A stretch of 33,705 nt of DNA from an uncultured Collinsella sp. (GTDB taxonomy: Bacteria; Actinomycetota; Coriobacteriia; Coriobacteriales; Coriobacteriaceae), in the NCBI GenBank assembly GCA_902488525.1, contig CABTWP010000020.1, positions 1-33,705 of the forward strand, read 5' to 3'. Positions 31,982 to 33,705 of this stretch are shown here, piece by piece. The notes under the pieces were generated by a model, which worked only from the letters and a program-made list of their open reading frames with translations, was not told where the DNA came from and did no database searches. A program made the position numbers and the translations under genes. The first letter of the stretch is position 1. Every line of letters starts with the position of its first letter.

Positions 31982-32482
31982 TCAGTCCTCTCTCGTAATC
32001 GCGGCAACCGTCGCCCCGCAAAATGCAATTAAATCATCGGGTGCAAGCTCGAGCTGATAACCACGCTTGCCTCCCGAAATAAAAATGGTATCCCAAAGGA
32101 CACACGTCTCATCAATGAGCGTCCGGTAGCGTTTTTTCATACCGACCGGGCTGCAGCCGCCGCGAACGTAGCCAGTCGCCGCAAGCAAATCCTTCACATG
32201 CATCATGACCAAGGACTTCTCCCCCGCGGCACGCGCGGCGGACTTTAGATCGAGCTCATCGGCAACAGGGATGCAGCACACGACATGGTCGTTGGACGGC
32301 GTCACGCAGACCAAGGTCTTAAATCCTTGACCGGGCTCCTCGCCAAGCTGCTCCGAAATCGCGACCCCCAGGCCCACCGACTCATCACCATCGTCTTCGT
32401 ACGTATGTAGAACATAGGAAATGCCGGCACTTTCCAGCTCGCGCATCGCATTGGTTTTTGGCGTCTTTACAGCCTTTGCCAT
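31982..32482 (-). CDS. ybaK: Cys-tRNA(Pro)/Cys-tRNA(Cys) deacylase, YbaK/EbsC type
   Basis: This 166-residue protein is of the YbaK/ProX editing-domain family, which hydrolyses mischarged Cys-tRNA(Pro). It has Lys55 in GFKTLVC (the catalytic lysine position) and GYVRGGCSPVGMKK (104-117), a family hallmark. ATG 32482 follows AAAGGAAATGTC; an extension to 32578 has no ribosome-binding site. It is the first gene of ybaK-murJ-uvrC. Confidence 0.9.
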   Translation of the reverse strand: MAKAVKTPKTNAMRELESAGISYVLHTYEDDGDESVGLGVAISEQLGEEPGQGFKTLVCVTPSNDHVVCCIPVADELDLKSAARAAGEKSLVMMHVKDLLAATGYVRGGCSPVGMKKRYRTLIDETCVLWDTIFISGGKRGYQLELAPDDLIAFCGATVAAITRED

Positions 32483-32563
32483 GACATTTCCTTTCCCTCG
32501 CATTCGGACGCAAAGATTAAGTATATGTCCAATTCGGCTGCATACGTCGCTTCGACACAGCAA

Positions 32564-32594
32564 GCGCCATCGAATCACGAGGAGTCGATGGCGC
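32564..32594 (-). terminator. Hairpin downstream of uvrA
   Basis: GCGCCATCGA and TCGATGGCGC form a perfect 10-bp stem with an 11-nt loop, followed by TTGCTGTGT on the minus strand. It lies 20 nt after the uvrA stop. The T-run is poor but the stem is strong. No clear ybaK promoter was found in 32483-32563. Confidence 0.6.
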
Positions 32595-32614
32595 CCATAA
32601 ACTGAATCGCCTAT

Positions 32615-33705
32615 TTATTGAGCATCAAGTTGAGCCTGACGCTCCCGGTCACGCCTGAGCAACGGCGCCAAAAACTTGCCCGTATAACTCTGCGGACAGT
32701 CCGCAACCTGCTCCGGTGTGCCCGAAACCACGACGGTTCCGCCGCCGTTACCGCCCTCGGGACCCATATCGATCAGGCGGTCGGCAACCTTGATGACATC
32801 AAGGTTATGCTCAATCACCAGCACCGTGTTGCCCGCATCGACCAAGCGCTGCAGTACATCGAGCAGCTGGCGGACATCCTCAAAATGAAGGCCGGTCGTC
32901 GGCTCGTCCAAAATATAGAACGTCTTGCCCGTCTGGCGTCGATGAAGCTCCTTGGCGAGCTTCACACGCTGCGCCTCGCCGCCCGAGAGCGTCGTGGCGG
33001 GCTGGCCCAGGCTCACGTAGCCTAAGCCTACATCGTACAGCGTCTGGAGCTTGCGCTTAATCTGCGGGATATTCCCAAAGAAGGCCAGCGCCTCGGTGAC
33101 ACTCATGTCGAGCACGTCCGAGATGGTCTTGCCACGATAGGTGACCTCGAGTGTCTCGCGGTTGTAGCGTTTACCGCCGCAAACTTCGCAGGGAACGTAG
33201 ATATCGGGAAGGAAGTGCATCTCGATCTTGATCTGCCCGTCGCCCTTGCACGCCTCACAGCGCCCGCCACTCACATTAAAGGAGAAACGACCCGGCGAGT
33301 AGCCGCGCGCCTTCGACTCCGGCGTACTCGCAAACAGTGCGCGAAGATCATCCCACAGGCCGATATAGGTAGCAGGGTTGGAACGCGGTGTACGGCCAAT
33401 CGGCGACTGGTCGATATCGATAACCTTATCGATACACTCGATGCCCTCGATTTTCTTATACGGACCCACAGGGCGCGTCGAACGGTGAATGGCATTCGTA
33501 AGGGCAGGCGCAATGGTGTCGGTAACCAGGGAGCTCTTGCCCGATCCCGACACGCCGGTAACAACCGTAAGCGTACCAAACTCGATCTTGGCGGTAACGT
33601 TTTTGAGGTTGTTGGCTCGAGCGCCCGTAATTTTAAGGCAGCCGCGACCGGGCTTGCGCCGTTCATCAGGCACCCGGATCATTCGTATGCCGTCTTCTGC
33701 TTGAA
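32615..33705 (-). CDS. uvrA: Excinuclease ABC subunit A, C-terminal part (5' end outside)
   Basis: The visible ~360 residues are the second ABC half of UvrA, the damage-recognition ATPase of excision repair. Walker A is GVSGSGKSS, the zinc finger is CEACKGDG...CEVCGG, the signature is LSGGEAQRVKLAKEL, Walker B is FYILDEPTTGLH and the switch is VIEHNLDVI. The frame stays open to the right edge (…EDGIRMIRVPDERRKPG), so the Met at 33682 is internal. The gene is partial at its 5' end. Confidence 0.97.
   Translation of the reverse strand, partial: QAEDGIRMIRVPDERRKPGRGCLKITGARANNLKNVTAKIEFGTLTVVTGVSGSGKSSLVTDTIAPALTNAIHRSTRPVGPYKKIEGIECIDKVIDIDQSPIGRTPRSNPATYIGLWDDLRALFASTPESKARGYSPGRFSFNVSGGRCEACKGDGQIKIEMHFLPDIYVPCEVCGGKRYNRETLEVTYRGKTISDVLDMSVTEALAFFGNIPQIKRKLQTLYDVGLGYVSLGQPATTLSGGEAQRVKLAKELHRRQTGKTFYILDEPTTGLHFEDVRQLLDVLQRLVDAGNTVLVIEHNLDVIKVADRLIDMGPEGGNGGGTVVVSGTPEQVADCPQSYTGKFLAPLLRRDRERQAQLDAQ

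Noticed and set aside
32483..32563. ybaK promoter based on TATACT
   Set aside because: The -10-like box has no matching -35 at 16-18 nt.

Overview
All protein genes in this window lie on the minus strand. The codon use is GC-rich. The gene content suggests a gut member of the Coriobacteriia, most likely Collinsella: WhiA, an actinobacterial-type RapZ with Arg in its P-loop, oligopeptide/dipeptide-type ABC operons with twin-arginine lipoprotein binding proteins, and a sialic-acid operon. The genus is an inference from gene content and style, not from a database search.

Layout from left to right (transcription runs right to left). 1-53: 3'-truncated tRNA-Gly(GCC). 159-3329: a PAS/GAF/PP2C phosphatase followed by a STAS-HATPase fusion, which together form a compact partner-switching signalling pair. 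3356-3565: tRNA-Leu(GAG) with its promoter and terminator. 3595-4074: gene-free DNA holding two long, related palindromic elements and two small hairpins. 4075-10142: oppA-oppB-oppC-oppD-oppF peptide-transport operon (transcribed oppA first) with a promoter and an operator-like palindrome. 10256-10563: secG. 10668-15552: gapA-pgk-tpiA-gpmI lower-glycolysis operon. 15598-17436: rapZ-whiA without the usual intervening yvcK. 17467-28183: a sialic-acid catabolic operon transcribed from a promoter whose -10 sits in a perfect inverted repeat. Its order is binding protein, permease, permease-ATPase fusion, ATPase, two tandem AXE1-family esterases, nanA, ROK kinase (nanK) and nanE. 28295-32482: ybaK-murJ-uvrC. 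32564-33705: 3' part of uvrA, running off the right edge.

The nan operon would import sialic acid, remove O-acetyl groups, cleave it to ManNAc and pyruvate, phosphorylate ManNAc and epimerise it to GlcNAc-6-P. No sialidase, nagA or nagB is present here. The most unusual observations are: (1) two ~130-nt palindromes with unrelated 29-bp arms but the same asymmetric internal loop; (2) an esterase pair in which the second copy has lost its nucleophilic serine but kept Asp and His; (3) intrinsic-terminator-like hairpins placed 19-56 nt upstream of four start codons, leaving little or no room for a promoter; (4) nested inverted repeats over the nan promoter; (5) a shared promoter architecture at both tRNA genes.
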